NCBI GenBank assembly: GCA_001595385.3 | Contig: LVEI03000001.1 | Coordinates: forward strand, 186,001 to 250,000 | From: Deltaproteobacteria bacterium GWC2_55_46 | Lineage (GTDB): Bacteria; Desulfobacterota; GWC2-55-46 | Direction of reading: 5' to 3' | DNA: 64,000 bases | Part shown: positions 33,336-41,800 of the stretch, piece after piece | Layout of the letters: each line of letters opens with the position of its first letter | Numbering within the stretch: position 1 is the first letter of the stretch | Program-made: the position numbers and the translations under genes | The notes under the pieces: generated by a model | Database searches by the model: none | Told to the model about the DNA's origin: nothing | The model's input: only the letters and a program-made list of their open reading frames with translations

Positions 33336-35015
33336 ATGAAGTCACCTTTCAGGCACCTCTCCATATACCACAAGTTCATCATCTCGCTCTCGATCATATT
33401 CGCTATAGCCTTTGCAGAGTACGAGTCTTTCCTCGTGAAATCCCGCCAGGTGGAGCTCTATGACGACCTGAACGCGCATATCAGCTCCGCCAGGGTCTCG
33501 ATGTCGAAGCTCGAGTACCTCCTTGACCTGTTCGTAGTGGCGTGGAAGCCGGAGTACGGCACCATCGATATCATCATGAGCAGCGTTGATGATATCAACA
33601 GGAACCTGGACAACCTCAGGGAGGAACCGAAATACAAGCAGGTCTGGAAGGACGACGGTGTTCTCTCCGATTATGTCCGCTCGATAACCAAAGACCTGTC
33701 ATCCATAAGGGCCGACCTCCGGAGGATGAACAATGCGCTGTCGCAGGACGAGATGATACTCCTGCATAACTCGGTTGACACGAATACCGTCCTCATGACT
33801 GACAGGACCGAGACTCTCCGCACCTATATCTCCGAGAGAAGGCAGGTCGTCTTTCAAGAGTTCAAGTCGTTGGCGATAAGGAGTGTCGCATGGTTCGCGC
33901 TCCTCATGTTCACCGGGAGCTTCCTCCTTTACAGGAAGGTATTCCGTCCCATCAGAAGGGCGGCCAGGGTCGCTAGCCGCATACAGGCGGGTGAATACGG
34001 CGCGAGGTTCGTCGAGGACGATGGCAGCGAAATGGGGCGGCTTGGAGTGACGCTTAACGGCATGGTGCTCCGCATGGACGATGAGTCGAAGGGTAAGGAC
34101 GCCGCGCGCGACGATTTGAAGTCATCCGTAGCGGAGAGGTCGGCAGAGCTTTTAAGCCTTGGCTCCATAATGTCGTCCGCGGCGCAAACGCTCGCGCAAT
34201 TCGACGTCTTCAGCGCGGCCCTTGGCGAGATTATCGGAAGGACACGAGCCTCTGCCGCTTCCATATACATGGCCGAAGGCGGCGCGTTAAGGCTCAAGGC
34301 CTCCCGGAACCTGAATGAGAGCTTCGCGAGGTTGCCGGAGACGGTCTCGCTGCCTCCCGAAGGGCAGGGGAAAAGAGCGTCCGTCCTGGAGGCGCGCTCT
34401 GTCCAGGATGCAGGGCTCGCCAGGGCGCTTGAGGAGTACGGGGCGGAGCTTCTTGTATCCGTCCCCATCATCTATGGCAAAGAGGCCTCAGGGCTAATCC
34501 TCGTCATCTATAGCGACAGGGGCCGTTATTGCGCAGAAGAGATCCCGTTCCTTGAGTCGGCCGCCTCATCCATTGCTGTCGCCTCAGGCCATTGCGCCCT
34601 TTTCCAGAAAGAGCTGTCGTCGAAAAAATTCCTGGAAAGGCTCTTAAACCAGATGCCTTGCGGGCTTGCTGTCTTCGATAGAGAAGGCTGGTGCGTGACG
34701 ATGAACAGCCAGGCCAGGCAGATGCTTGGAGCGGACCCCGGGTTCGACCACCTGAAGTACTCTGTGCTCGAAGATGATGCCTTGAAGTCGCTTGGGATCG
34801 TGACTTCCATAACAAAGTCATATGAAGGCTATACTACCGAGTTCATAATCAATTACAGTCTGCTTTCTGCCAGGGCCCTGGGCTTGAACGCCATGTCAAG
34901 GAAGCTTCGCATAAGGAGCTTCCCGCTGTATGACGCCGGCGGCGAGATCTCTAACCTCGCGCTCATCTATGAGGACTTGACAGAGTCCGGACAATGCGCC
35001 GGCGGGCCATCATGA
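33336..35015 (+). CDS. Membrane HAMP-GAF-PAS sensor lacking a kinase domain
   Basis: 559 residues. First membrane helix about 13-28 (FIISLSIIFAIAFAEY), periplasmic helical sensor to about 178, second helix (VAWFALLMFTGSFLLY), HAMP (VFRPIRRAARVASRIQAGEY), a GAF domain about 265-420 and a PAS-like domain about 430-545 (LLNQMPCGLAVFDREGWCVT). No histidine kinase, cyclase or methyl-accepting module follows. Its stop overlaps the histidine kinase start (ATGA), so the two are made together and probably interact; this is inference from coupling. Confidence 0.85.
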   Translation: MKSPFRHLSIYHKFIISLSIIFAIAFAEYESFLVKSRQVELYDDLNAHISSARVSMSKLEYLLDLFVVAWKPEYGTIDIIMSSVDDINRNLDNLREEPKYKQVWKDDGVLSDYVRSITKDLSSIRADLRRMNNALSQDEMILLHNSVDTNTVLMTDRTETLRTYISERRQVVFQEFKSLAIRSVAWFALLMFTGSFLLYRKVFRPIRRAARVASRIQAGEYGARFVEDDGSEMGRLGVTLNGMVLRMDDESKGKDAARDDLKSSVAERSAELLSLGSIMSSAAQTLAQFDVFSAALGEIIGRTRASAASIYMAEGGALRLKASRNLNESFARLPETVSLPPEGQGKRASVLEARSVQDAGLARALEEYGAELLVSVPIIYGKEASGLILVIYSDRGRYCAEEIPFLESAASSIAVASGHCALFQKELSSKKFLERLLNQMPCGLAVFDREGWCVTMNSQARQMLGADPGFDHLKYSVLEDDALKSLGIVTSITKSYEGYTTEFIINYSLLSARALGLNAMSRKLRIRSFPLYDAGGEISNLALIYEDLTESGQCAGGPS

Positions 35016-37054
35016 AGAAGCTTTTCAACAGCCTTTCCATATCCAACAAGCTCGCCGTCGTCTTCCTCTTCCTGCTTTTCATGATGGGTATAGGCGGCAT
35101 GGTCGGACTTTACAACGCCAGCCAGCTCGCGCACGTGACGGAGAGCCTCTATGTCGATTCCTTCAAACGCGCAGAGACACTTTCTTCCGTCGAGAACGAG
35201 TTTCTCACCGCCAGACAGGAGATGTTCCTCCATACGATCATTACCGACGCCTCATCCAAGGCCTACCTCGATGGCTCGATAGCCGATCACAGAAGGAAGA
35301 TAGACTATCTTCTCGCCGATTACATGGAGATGGGCATAGCTTCAGGCCAGGACAAGCTCTTCTCCGAGCTTAACGATAACCTCGCGAAGTACTGGGTCAT
35401 ACATGACATGGTACAGGAGTTTTCGAAGGAGGGCGACAGGGATTCGGCCCTGGGCCTCATCAGATCGACCGGCAACAAGAGCTTCACCGCGAGCGTGAAC
35501 TCGCTTAAGGCCCTCATAAAGAAGGAAAAGGACACGGCATACGCCTCATACAGGGAGAGCGGCTTTTTCGCGAAGGACATAATAAAGGTGACCTTCGCGT
35601 TCACCCTCCTTGCCATAGTGTTCGCTGGCGGGCTCTGGCTCATCCTGACCCGCGCCATAGTGAAGCCTATAGTCGCCCTTGAGGAATCGGCCCGCAAGAT
35701 AGGACAGGGAAACCTTGCTGAAAGGGTCCCTGTGGTGACAGACGACGAGATCGGAAACCTCGCGACCGAGTTCAACAGGATGGCCGGCAGCCTGCAGCAT
35801 TACTACGCCACACTCGAGCATAAGGTCGAGGAGAGGACAGAAGCGCTGAAACTCGCCAACGATGAGCTCTCGAGCAGCAAGCTCTCCCTTGAGTTCGCCA
35901 ATATGGAGCTTATCGAAGCGAACAAGATGAAGAGCCAGTTCCTCGCGAACGTCTCGCATGAGCTTAGGACGCCGCTCAACTCAATAATAGGCTTTTCGGA
36001 GCTACTGCAGGAGAAGGCCTTCGGCGACCTCAACGAAAGGCAGATGCAGTATGTCGAGTACGTCCATTCCAGCGGCAGCCACCTTCTGCACCTCATCAAC
36101 AACATACTTGACCTCTCCAAGATGGAGGCCGGCAGGATGGAGCTTGCCCCCGAGAGCTTCTCGGTAATGGAGGTGTTGGGAGAGGTGCTTGGCATCATCA
36201 GGCCGCTCGCGCATGAGAGGAACATCGCTATCGATTCAAAGGCCGTCCCGGCTTCCCCCATGCTGGTCGCTGACAAGGCCAAGTTCAAGCAGATAATCAT
36301 GAACCTTCTTTCCAACGCGGTCAAATTCAACGTCCAGGGCGGCAGCATCAAGGTCGATTGGAAGATCAGCGAAGAGCCGTCGGGGATGCGCATCGTCCGC
36401 TTTATTACCTTCATGATCAGCGATACAGGTATCGGCATCAAGGGAGAGGACAAGGACAAGCTCTTCAGGGAGTTCGAGCAGATAGACTCTTCCACTTCGA
36501 GGGAATACGGCGGCACCGGGCTGGGCCTCGTTCTTACGAAAAGGCTGGTGGAGCTGCATAACGGCTCTATCTGGGTGGAAAGCTCGCCAGGCGCAGGTTC
36601 GACCTTTTATGTGAAGCTCCCACGGGGGACCGATGAGATCGAGGTGCCGGTGCTGACCGCCAAGATATTACCTCCGGAAGGCCTTGAGACCAACCCCATG
36701 CTCCTTATTGCCAGCGAGAGCCCTGACATAAACCACCTCCTTGAGGTCTACCTGTCCGGGGAACCATATGAGGTACTCACGGCAACTGACGGTGTGGACC
36801 TCCTTAGAAAGGCCCAGGAGCACAGGCCTTTTTCCATAATCATGGGTATAACCCTGCCGAACAAGGACGGGTGGGAGGTGCTGAGAGAGCTAAAAAACAG
36901 CCCTGACACAGCCGGAATACCTGTTATAATAATCTCATCCGTAGACGACAGGGAGCTTGGCCTTTCATTAGGCGCGGTGGAGTATATGGAGAAGCCTGTC
37001 AACAGGGAGATGCTTCTTGGCGTGCTGGACAGGGTCCAGCGCAGGGCGGGGTAG
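35012..37054 (+). CDS. Hybrid sensor histidine kinase with pseudo-receiver
   Basis: 680 residues from the ATG at 35012. Two membrane helices flank a periplasmic four-helix sensor (first KLAVVFLFLLFMMGIGGMVG, second FTLLAIVFAGGLWLILT). Then HAMP, a coiled coil, HisKA with FLANVSHELRTPLNSIIGF (His near residue 316), and HATPase with the N box QIIMNLLSNAVKF, G1 DTGIGIKGED and G2 GGTGLGLVLTKRLVE. The terminal receiver (about 560-680) has Gly in place of the phosphoacceptor Asp (SIIMGITLPNKDGWE, Gly near 612), so it cannot be phosphorylated there. It is followed by a complete single-domain receiver that probably takes the phosphate. Confidence 0.92.
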   Translation: MKKLFNSLSISNKLAVVFLFLLFMMGIGGMVGLYNASQLAHVTESLYVDSFKRAETLSSVENEFLTARQEMFLHTIITDASSKAYLDGSIADHRRKIDYLLADYMEMGIASGQDKLFSELNDNLAKYWVIHDMVQEFSKEGDRDSALGLIRSTGNKSFTASVNSLKALIKKEKDTAYASYRESGFFAKDIIKVTFAFTLLAIVFAGGLWLILTRAIVKPIVALEESARKIGQGNLAERVPVVTDDEIGNLATEFNRMAGSLQHYYATLEHKVEERTEALKLANDELSSSKLSLEFANMELIEANKMKSQFLANVSHELRTPLNSIIGFSELLQEKAFGDLNERQMQYVEYVHSSGSHLLHLINNILDLSKMEAGRMELAPESFSVMEVLGEVLGIIRPLAHERNIAIDSKAVPASPMLVADKAKFKQIIMNLLSNAVKFNVQGGSIKVDWKISEEPSGMRIVRFITFMISDTGIGIKGEDKDKLFREFEQIDSSTSREYGGTGLGLVLTKRLVELHNGSIWVESSPGAGSTFYVKLPRGTDEIEVPVLTAKILPPEGLETNPMLLIASESPDINHLLEVYLSGEPYEVLTATDGVDLLRKAQEHRPFSIIMGITLPNKDGWEVLRELKNSPDTAGIPVIIISSVDDRELGLSLGAVEYMEKPVNREMLLGVLDRVQRRAG

Positions 37055-37067
37055 AGGGGTGGTTTCC

Positions 37068-37484
37068 ATGCATGAAGGCAAGAAAAAGATCATCCTGCTT
37101 GTCGAGGACAATCACATGAACAAGGTCCTCGTAAAGGAGATACTTACCCTCCACGGGTACGAGATAATCGAGGCGGAGACCGGCACCGAGGCCCTTAAGG
37201 TGCTGACCACCGACCGACCTGACGTGATACTCATGGACCTGCACCTGCCCGGGATGGACGGCGTGACAGCTACCAGGATCATCAAGTCAGACGAGAGGAA
37301 CAGCTCTATACCGGTGCTCGCGCTCACCGCCTCGGCTCAGAGGGGCGAGGAGGACAAGCTTCTGAGCAAGGGCTTTGACGGCTATGTGGCCAAGCCGATC
37401 GAGATGAAAAAGCTCTTGGACGCGATAAGCTCGAGCATCTCCGGGGACGGCCCGCGCTCTAACGGAGGCCCCGCACAGTCCTGA
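37068..37484 (+). CDS. Single-domain response regulator (CheY-like)
   Basis: 138 residues from the ATG at 37068, preceded by AGAGGGG. All receiver residues are present: ILLVEDNHMNKVLVKEIL (acidic pair), VILMDLHLPGMDGVTAT (phosphoacceptor), LALTASA and YVAKPIE (Lys). There is no output domain. It lies 13 nt after the hybrid kinase and is the likely partner that compensates for the kinase's pseudo-receiver. Its 3' end overlaps the convergent transglutaminase gene by 26 nt. Confidence 0.92.
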   Translation: MHEGKKKIILLVEDNHMNKVLVKEILTLHGYEIIEAETGTEALKVLTTDRPDVILMDLHLPGMDGVTATRIIKSDERNSSIPVLALTASAQRGEEDKLLSKGFDGYVAKPIEMKKLLDAISSSISGDGPRSNGGPAQS

Positions 37485-39447
37485 CCTTTTCAAGCGATTC
37501 TTTTACCATAACAAGCGTATCCCCATCCGTCTTCACGTTGCCATACCGTTCCAGATGATATGTCTCGGTTATAGCCGTCACATCCGGGTCGTTAATGCGG
37601 GCCGCGAACTCGAGAGCCGTCTCTTCCTCCCTCTTTACTATCCCCCTTTTTGCTAAAATCTCAAGCATCTCGCGATAGAACGCCGGGGTCCTGGAACGGT
37701 TCTCTTTGCGGCGCATGAGCCTCAAGGCGAGTACGCAAAGCCCGATAAAGGCCGCGCCGGCTACGAGGACAGGGAGCGCGCCATTTAAACCTGTTTTATT
37801 TCTCGCGTCTGCTGCCCCCTTTAAAAAATCGAGCAAGCTTGCCGTGTTCTTCTCTACCGACCAGGCGATCCTCATCTGGTCTGAAAAGGAGTACTGGATT
37901 ATGTACCTGTTCCATCTGAGGCGAAGGAGGTCCATGTAGAGAGTTACTACAGACGGCCTGTAAGCCAGGGTAGAAGGAGGTGTGGGGTCGAACCTCATCC
38001 AGCCCAGCCCGGTGACGTAGGCCTCCACCCAGCTGTGCGCGTCCTGCTGGCGCACTATGAAATATCCGCCGAGCTCGTTCCATTCGCCTTCGAGAAAGCC
38101 GGTCACTATGCGGGCCGGGACCCCGATAGAGCGGAGCATCATCACCATCGCGGTAGAATAGTGCTCGCAGTAGCCCTCTTTGGCGTAGAATAGAAAATCC
38201 TCGAGCGGGCCGCGTCCCTGACGGTAGGCGGGAGAAAGCGTGTATCTGTAATTGGAGCGCAGATGATCTTCTATGGCGCGCGCCTTCTCAAGGTCGGTGG
38301 CCCCGTGTTTTATTATCGAGGCGGCAAGCGTCCTTATCCTGGCGGCCTCCGGGTTTGTATCGAGATAGGAGGCGTCAAGATAATGTCCATCCGGTTCTCC
38401 TTCATCCCTTATGCCGGATACGTCTGACCACGCCCTGTACTCTATCCTTGAGAAAGGTGGAGAGGGCAGTCTCATCGTGCCTGCCGGGTCGACCCAGAGA
38501 TTATGGAAGCGGCCTGTCAGCTTGAAGGCGCTTGAAGCCGCGAAGATGACCTCGATGTCGAGAGGCTCAAGGAGTATCTTCTGTTCGACCGTGTATTTTC
38601 CCGGCGCCGAGATGTGGAAGACCCCGGCCCCTGTCTTGAGGCCCGGCTTTGTCCCCTCATGCCGCGTCCAGCCTGCGCCGTCATAGATATCAAGCGTTGC
38701 GCCCCGGAAATAGAGCTGCGCCGAAGGCTTGCCAGCGGGTGTCTCAACGCGCATTACGACCGTAGAATCGAGCTTCACCGGGCCTATCGCGCCAAGGTCC
38801 ATCTTTTCTGAGAAGCCGGACACCCGTAAGGTGTTGGCCGTCTTCCGTTCGAATATGCCGACGCCCATCCTGGGGATCGTAAAGAAGATGACGATAGTCA
38901 TCAGAAGGCAAGCCGCCGAGAGCGCTACGACGGATAAGAAGAAAGGAAGCCCGAAAACGCCCGTTACCGCGCTCTCTTTGCCTTGAGCCTCCTGGATATC
39001 TTTTTTCATGTTGAAGACTATCATCGCCCAGATGGAGAAGACGACGTAAAGGGAAAGTATAAGGAAGAATACCGGGCTTGTGCTCGAAGAGGCGGCGGCG
39101 AGCACCTGGAAGAAGGCGAGGCCGAATACTATGAGGTAGTCTCGCGTTACCTTAAGGTCAAACAGCTTCATGACGAGCAATATAGTCAGGAAACGCGTGC
39201 CTGAAACTATAAGCTCCCTTGAGACTGCGAGAAAGTCCGCTATGAAGAGAAAAAAAACGATCATGGCGGCAACGTTCCACGCGCCAGCCGGTAGATTCTT
39301 CCTTGTTTTGAGATTGTAAAAGAGGCTCAGGATGGCGAGCGCGCCGGAGAAGGCCGGGAATACGGGACCTATAGCCTCGACCAGGCTTACGGCCCAAAGC
39401 CCAAGGAACGTGATTATGTAAGTGACGGAGAGTATGTGAAAGGTCAT
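37459..39447 (-). CDS. TgpA-type membrane transglutaminase
   Basis: 662 residues from the ATG at 39447 (TGATG overlap with the DUF58 gene). Six or so N-terminal membrane segments (DUF3488-type, first ILSVTYIITFLGLWAVSLV), then a periplasmic transglutaminase core with the Cys-His-Asp triad visible in EGYCEHYSTAMVMMLRSIGV, QQDAHSWVEAYV and GWMRFDPTPP, a further helix near 600 (VLVAGAAFIGLCVLALRLM) and a cytoplasmic tail. TgpA proteins cross-link or cleave unknown periplasmic targets and travel with MoxR and DUF58 genes, as here. Confidence 0.92.
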   Translation of the reverse strand: MTFHILSVTYIITFLGLWAVSLVEAIGPVFPAFSGALAILSLFYNLKTRKNLPAGAWNVAAMIVFFLFIADFLAVSRELIVSGTRFLTILLVMKLFDLKVTRDYLIVFGLAFFQVLAAASSSTSPVFFLILSLYVVFSIWAMIVFNMKKDIQEAQGKESAVTGVFGLPFFLSVVALSAACLLMTIVIFFTIPRMGVGIFERKTANTLRVSGFSEKMDLGAIGPVKLDSTVVMRVETPAGKPSAQLYFRGATLDIYDGAGWTRHEGTKPGLKTGAGVFHISAPGKYTVEQKILLEPLDIEVIFAASSAFKLTGRFHNLWVDPAGTMRLPSPPFSRIEYRAWSDVSGIRDEGEPDGHYLDASYLDTNPEAARIRTLAASIIKHGATDLEKARAIEDHLRSNYRYTLSPAYRQGRGPLEDFLFYAKEGYCEHYSTAMVMMLRSIGVPARIVTGFLEGEWNELGGYFIVRQQDAHSWVEAYVTGLGWMRFDPTPPSTLAYRPSVVTLYMDLLRLRWNRYIIQYSFSDQMRIAWSVEKNTASLLDFLKGAADARNKTGLNGALPVLVAGAAFIGLCVLALRLMRRKENRSRTPAFYREMLEILAKRGIVKREEETALEFAARINDPDVTAITETYHLERYGNVKTDGDTLVMVKESLEKVRTVRGLR

Positions 39448-40472
39448 CAGAGCCCCTGTACGCGGACCGAAGGGGGGCCGCTTCCTGGAGCCGGGCATAC
39501 TACCGCAAGCTCCCTCAGTATGAGAAGGAGCTGCTCCCGGCCAATGGCCGGAATGAGGCGCCCGGAGAGGGTCTTGAGGCCCACGGACCAGCCCTTTTCC
39601 AAATAGAGCGCCGCGGTAGCCGCCGCCCTGTCAACGAGAAGCTCGAACTCTTCGTTTCCTCCCTGGTAGTTGTCGAACTCAATCGTTATTTTACGATCTG
39701 ACTCGGATTCGAATTCCTTAAGAAGGAGGCGCTCTCCTCTGGCGGCTGAGCGCCAGTGTATATGGCGCGCGTCGTCCTCAAGGGTATAATCCCTCAGGCC
39801 GTGGAATTCAGTGCCATGCCCTTTTTTTGGGGACCCTGCCAAACCCTGAGACAGGGCCACTTCAGCCTTCATCGCGAGCTTCGGGTCTATCGAAGGTAAT
39901 ACCAATAGCTCGTCCCCTATATGCTCATCCCGGCCTTTGAGGAAGAGTCCGAAGGGGAACCTTGTAGTTATCCTCAAGCGCTCCAGCCTCGCGATACCTC
40001 TTCTTTGAAAGGTGTATTCGATATGTTTGTGCGCGGTCTCGCCTGCCCGGAGCTTTAAAAAGTAGGCTGGAAGTGCCTCTTGGCCGGCTTCCGTTACCTT
40101 GAAGGAAAACGAGGGGAGGAGCTTTTTCGTGTTCGTAATACTGAGCCGTGCCGGGGCAGGGGCGCCCTTGAAAGCGAGCTGCGGCATGACCCTCGCGGCC
40201 CTTAGCCCCCGGAGAGTTGCCTCTGACATTACGCCGGATACGATGATGAGGGAGAGGAGGGTGGCCACGATGAGGTAGAGGAGGTTATTGCCGGTATTTA
40301 TCGCAGCTACGCCGATGAGGAGGAGTATGCCGATGAACCACTTGCCGTCCCTCGTGATCGAAAGGGACCTCGGCAGCCTGAATAAATGCCTGCCTCCCCT
40401 GCGCCCGGCAAGGAGCCTTCCGGCTGCCATGGCCAGCCAGGGCAGCGGAGCTCTTATGGCGGTGAAGCTCAT
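39447..40472 (-). CDS. DUF58 membrane protein
   Basis: 341 residues. Two adjacent membrane segments near 48-85 (FIGILLLIGVAAINTGNNLL, LIVATLLSLIIVSGVM) and a C-terminal DUF58/VWA-like domain with the signature GLRDYTLEDDARHIHWRSAA and LLLKEFESE. DUF58 proteins are predicted partners of the MoxR chaperone. The gene lies between moxR and tgpA with a 2-nt gap and a 1-nt overlap. Function unproven. Confidence 0.9.
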   Translation of the reverse strand: MSFTAIRAPLPWLAMAAGRLLAGRRGGRHLFRLPRSLSITRDGKWFIGILLLIGVAAINTGNNLLYLIVATLLSLIIVSGVMSEATLRGLRAARVMPQLAFKGAPAPARLSITNTKKLLPSFSFKVTEAGQEALPAYFLKLRAGETAHKHIEYTFQRRGIARLERLRITTRFPFGLFLKGRDEHIGDELLVLPSIDPKLAMKAEVALSQGLAGSPKKGHGTEFHGLRDYTLEDDARHIHWRSAARGERLLLKEFESESDRKITIEFDNYQGGNEEFELLVDRAAATAALYLEKGWSVGLKTLSGRLIPAIGREQLLLILRELAVVCPAPGSGPPSVRVQGL

Positions 40473-40474
40473 CT

Positions 40475-41416
40475 TTAGATGGGTGCCCTCAAGGTCCCGA
40501 GTATTTCTTCGGTAAGGGAAAGTCCGGCATCTACCCCGGCCTCGAGACCGCGCTCGGCGGTTATTATCCTGTGGGCAAACAGATGCGGGCTTAAGCCCTT
40601 TATGTCATCTGGTATGCAGTAATCCCTGCCTGAGACAAGCGCCTTCGCCTGAGCGGCCCTGTACATCGCCATGGTCGCCCTTGGGCTCACGCCGAGCCTT
40701 ATGGCTTTATGCTTTCTCGTGGCATTGGCTATCGAAAGTATATAGGTCACCAGGTCCTCGTCCATGCGGACTTGAGAGGCGAGACGCTGAAGCCCTTCCA
40801 CATCGACCGTAGTGAGAACAGGGACAAGGGAGCCCATATCATTGGCCCCGGACGACCTTATCACGATCCTTTCGTACTCCTCGTCGGGGTAGCCAATCTT
40901 TATGCACATCATGAACCTGTCGAGCTGGGATTCCGGCAGAGGGAATGTGCCGGAGAACTCAAGCGGGTTCTGGGTGGCAAGGAGCATAAACGGGGCTGGC
41001 AGAGGCCAGGTGGTCTTGTCGACAGAGACCTGCCTGTCGTTCATCGCCTCAAGGAGCGCGCTCTGGGTCTTGGGGGTTGCCCTGTTTATCTCGTCGGCAA
41101 GGACTATGTTCGCGAATATCGGCCCCTGCCTGAACTCGAAGCTGTGCCCCGCCTGGTTGTAGACTGTCGTGCCGATGACGTCAGAAGGCAGCAGGTCGCT
41201 TGTGAACTGTATCCTCTGGAAAGAGCAGTTTATGCTCCTGGCCAGGCTGTGCGCGAGTGTGGTCTTGCCGACGCCCGGGACGTCCTCGATGAGCAGATGG
41301 CCTTTGGCCAGCAAAGCGGTGATTGCAAGGTCGATTATATCGGCCTTGCCCCTTATTACCTTCCCGAGGTTGGTCCTCAGAGCCGCTATCTTTTTGTAAG
41401 CGTCTTTTACATCCAT
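40475..41416 (-). CDS. moxR: MoxR-family AAA+ ATPase
   Basis: 313 residues. Walker A GVGKTTLAHSLA, Walker B NIVLADEINRATPKTQSALL, sensor 1 MLLATQNPLEFSGTFPLPES and sensor 2 region RLGVSPRATMAMYRAAQAKA. MoxR proteins are chaperone-like ATPases that mature the complexes encoded beside them, here DUF58 and TgpA. First gene of the three-gene operon; no clear Shine-Dalgarno sequence before the ATG. Confidence 0.94.
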   Translation of the reverse strand: MDVKDAYKKIAALRTNLGKVIRGKADIIDLAITALLAKGHLLIEDVPGVGKTTLAHSLARSINCSFQRIQFTSDLLPSDVIGTTVYNQAGHSFEFRQGPIFANIVLADEINRATPKTQSALLEAMNDRQVSVDKTTWPLPAPFMLLATQNPLEFSGTFPLPESQLDRFMMCIKIGYPDEEYERIVIRSSGANDMGSLVPVLTTVDVEGLQRLASQVRMDEDLVTYILSIANATRKHKAIRLGVSPRATMAMYRAAQAKALVSGRDYCIPDDIKGLSPHLFAHRIITAERGLEAGVDAGLSLTEEILGTLRAPI

Positions 41417-41542
41417 GACCGTTTATTATTTTACGGTTTTTTCGATTAAAATACCATGCTAAAGAAAGTCTTGCGCGATGATGGTCAAGGAAGGGCGATA
41501 ATTGTTTGCCGCTCACGAATAGTGAATCGTATAATATTAACG

Positions 41543-41571
41543 TTGACAAGCAAAAATAGAATTATTATTTT
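41543..41571 (+). promoter_or_regulatory. Sigma70-like promoter of the second polysaccharide cluster
   Basis: Perfect TTGACA at 41543-41548, 17-nt spacer, TATTTT at 41566-41571 (4 of 6). It would give a leader of about 220 nt before the priming transferase. Confidence 0.55.
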
Positions 41572-41663
41572 ATGATAGTTTCTCCTGAAGCTTTCTTTAA
41601 AGAGAAAAGCGCTCCACTGTGCTTTTGACTTACAAACAATGCCGCAAAGCAACCGCGGCGCCA

Positions 41664-41692
41664 TTGTATTAATCACAAAAATTGGATATAAT
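41664..41692 (+). promoter_or_regulatory. Second sigma70-like promoter before the priming transferase
   Basis: TTGTAT at 41664-41669 (3 of 6), 17-nt spacer, perfect TATAAT at 41687-41692. The start would be near 41699, about 100 nt before the ATG. Confidence 0.5.
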
Positions 41693-41800
41693 ATCTTCTG
41701 CTTCATAGCATTGTTTACTGGCTGTTATTATTGTTTTGCGCTGAAACCATCCAGATAGCGTTTATCAACTCGACTCGTTGCTCATCGACAGGCTTAAGGA

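Larger units (their letters stand above)
41417..41800. other. 384-nt AT-rich divergent intergenic region with promoters
   Basis: Lies between moxR (minus) and the WcaJ-like gene (plus). No gene seen. On the plus strand it holds three promoter-like pairs: TTGCCG-N18-TATAAT (41506-41535), TTGACA-N17-TATTTT (41543-41571) and TTGTAT-N17-TATAAT (41664-41692). Its low GC compared with the flanking genes marks it as a regulatory region for the second polysaccharide cluster. Confidence 0.55.

Noticed and set aside
40709-41449. 246-residue plus-strand open frame
   Set aside because: Antisense to moxR, whose Walker motifs are unambiguous.
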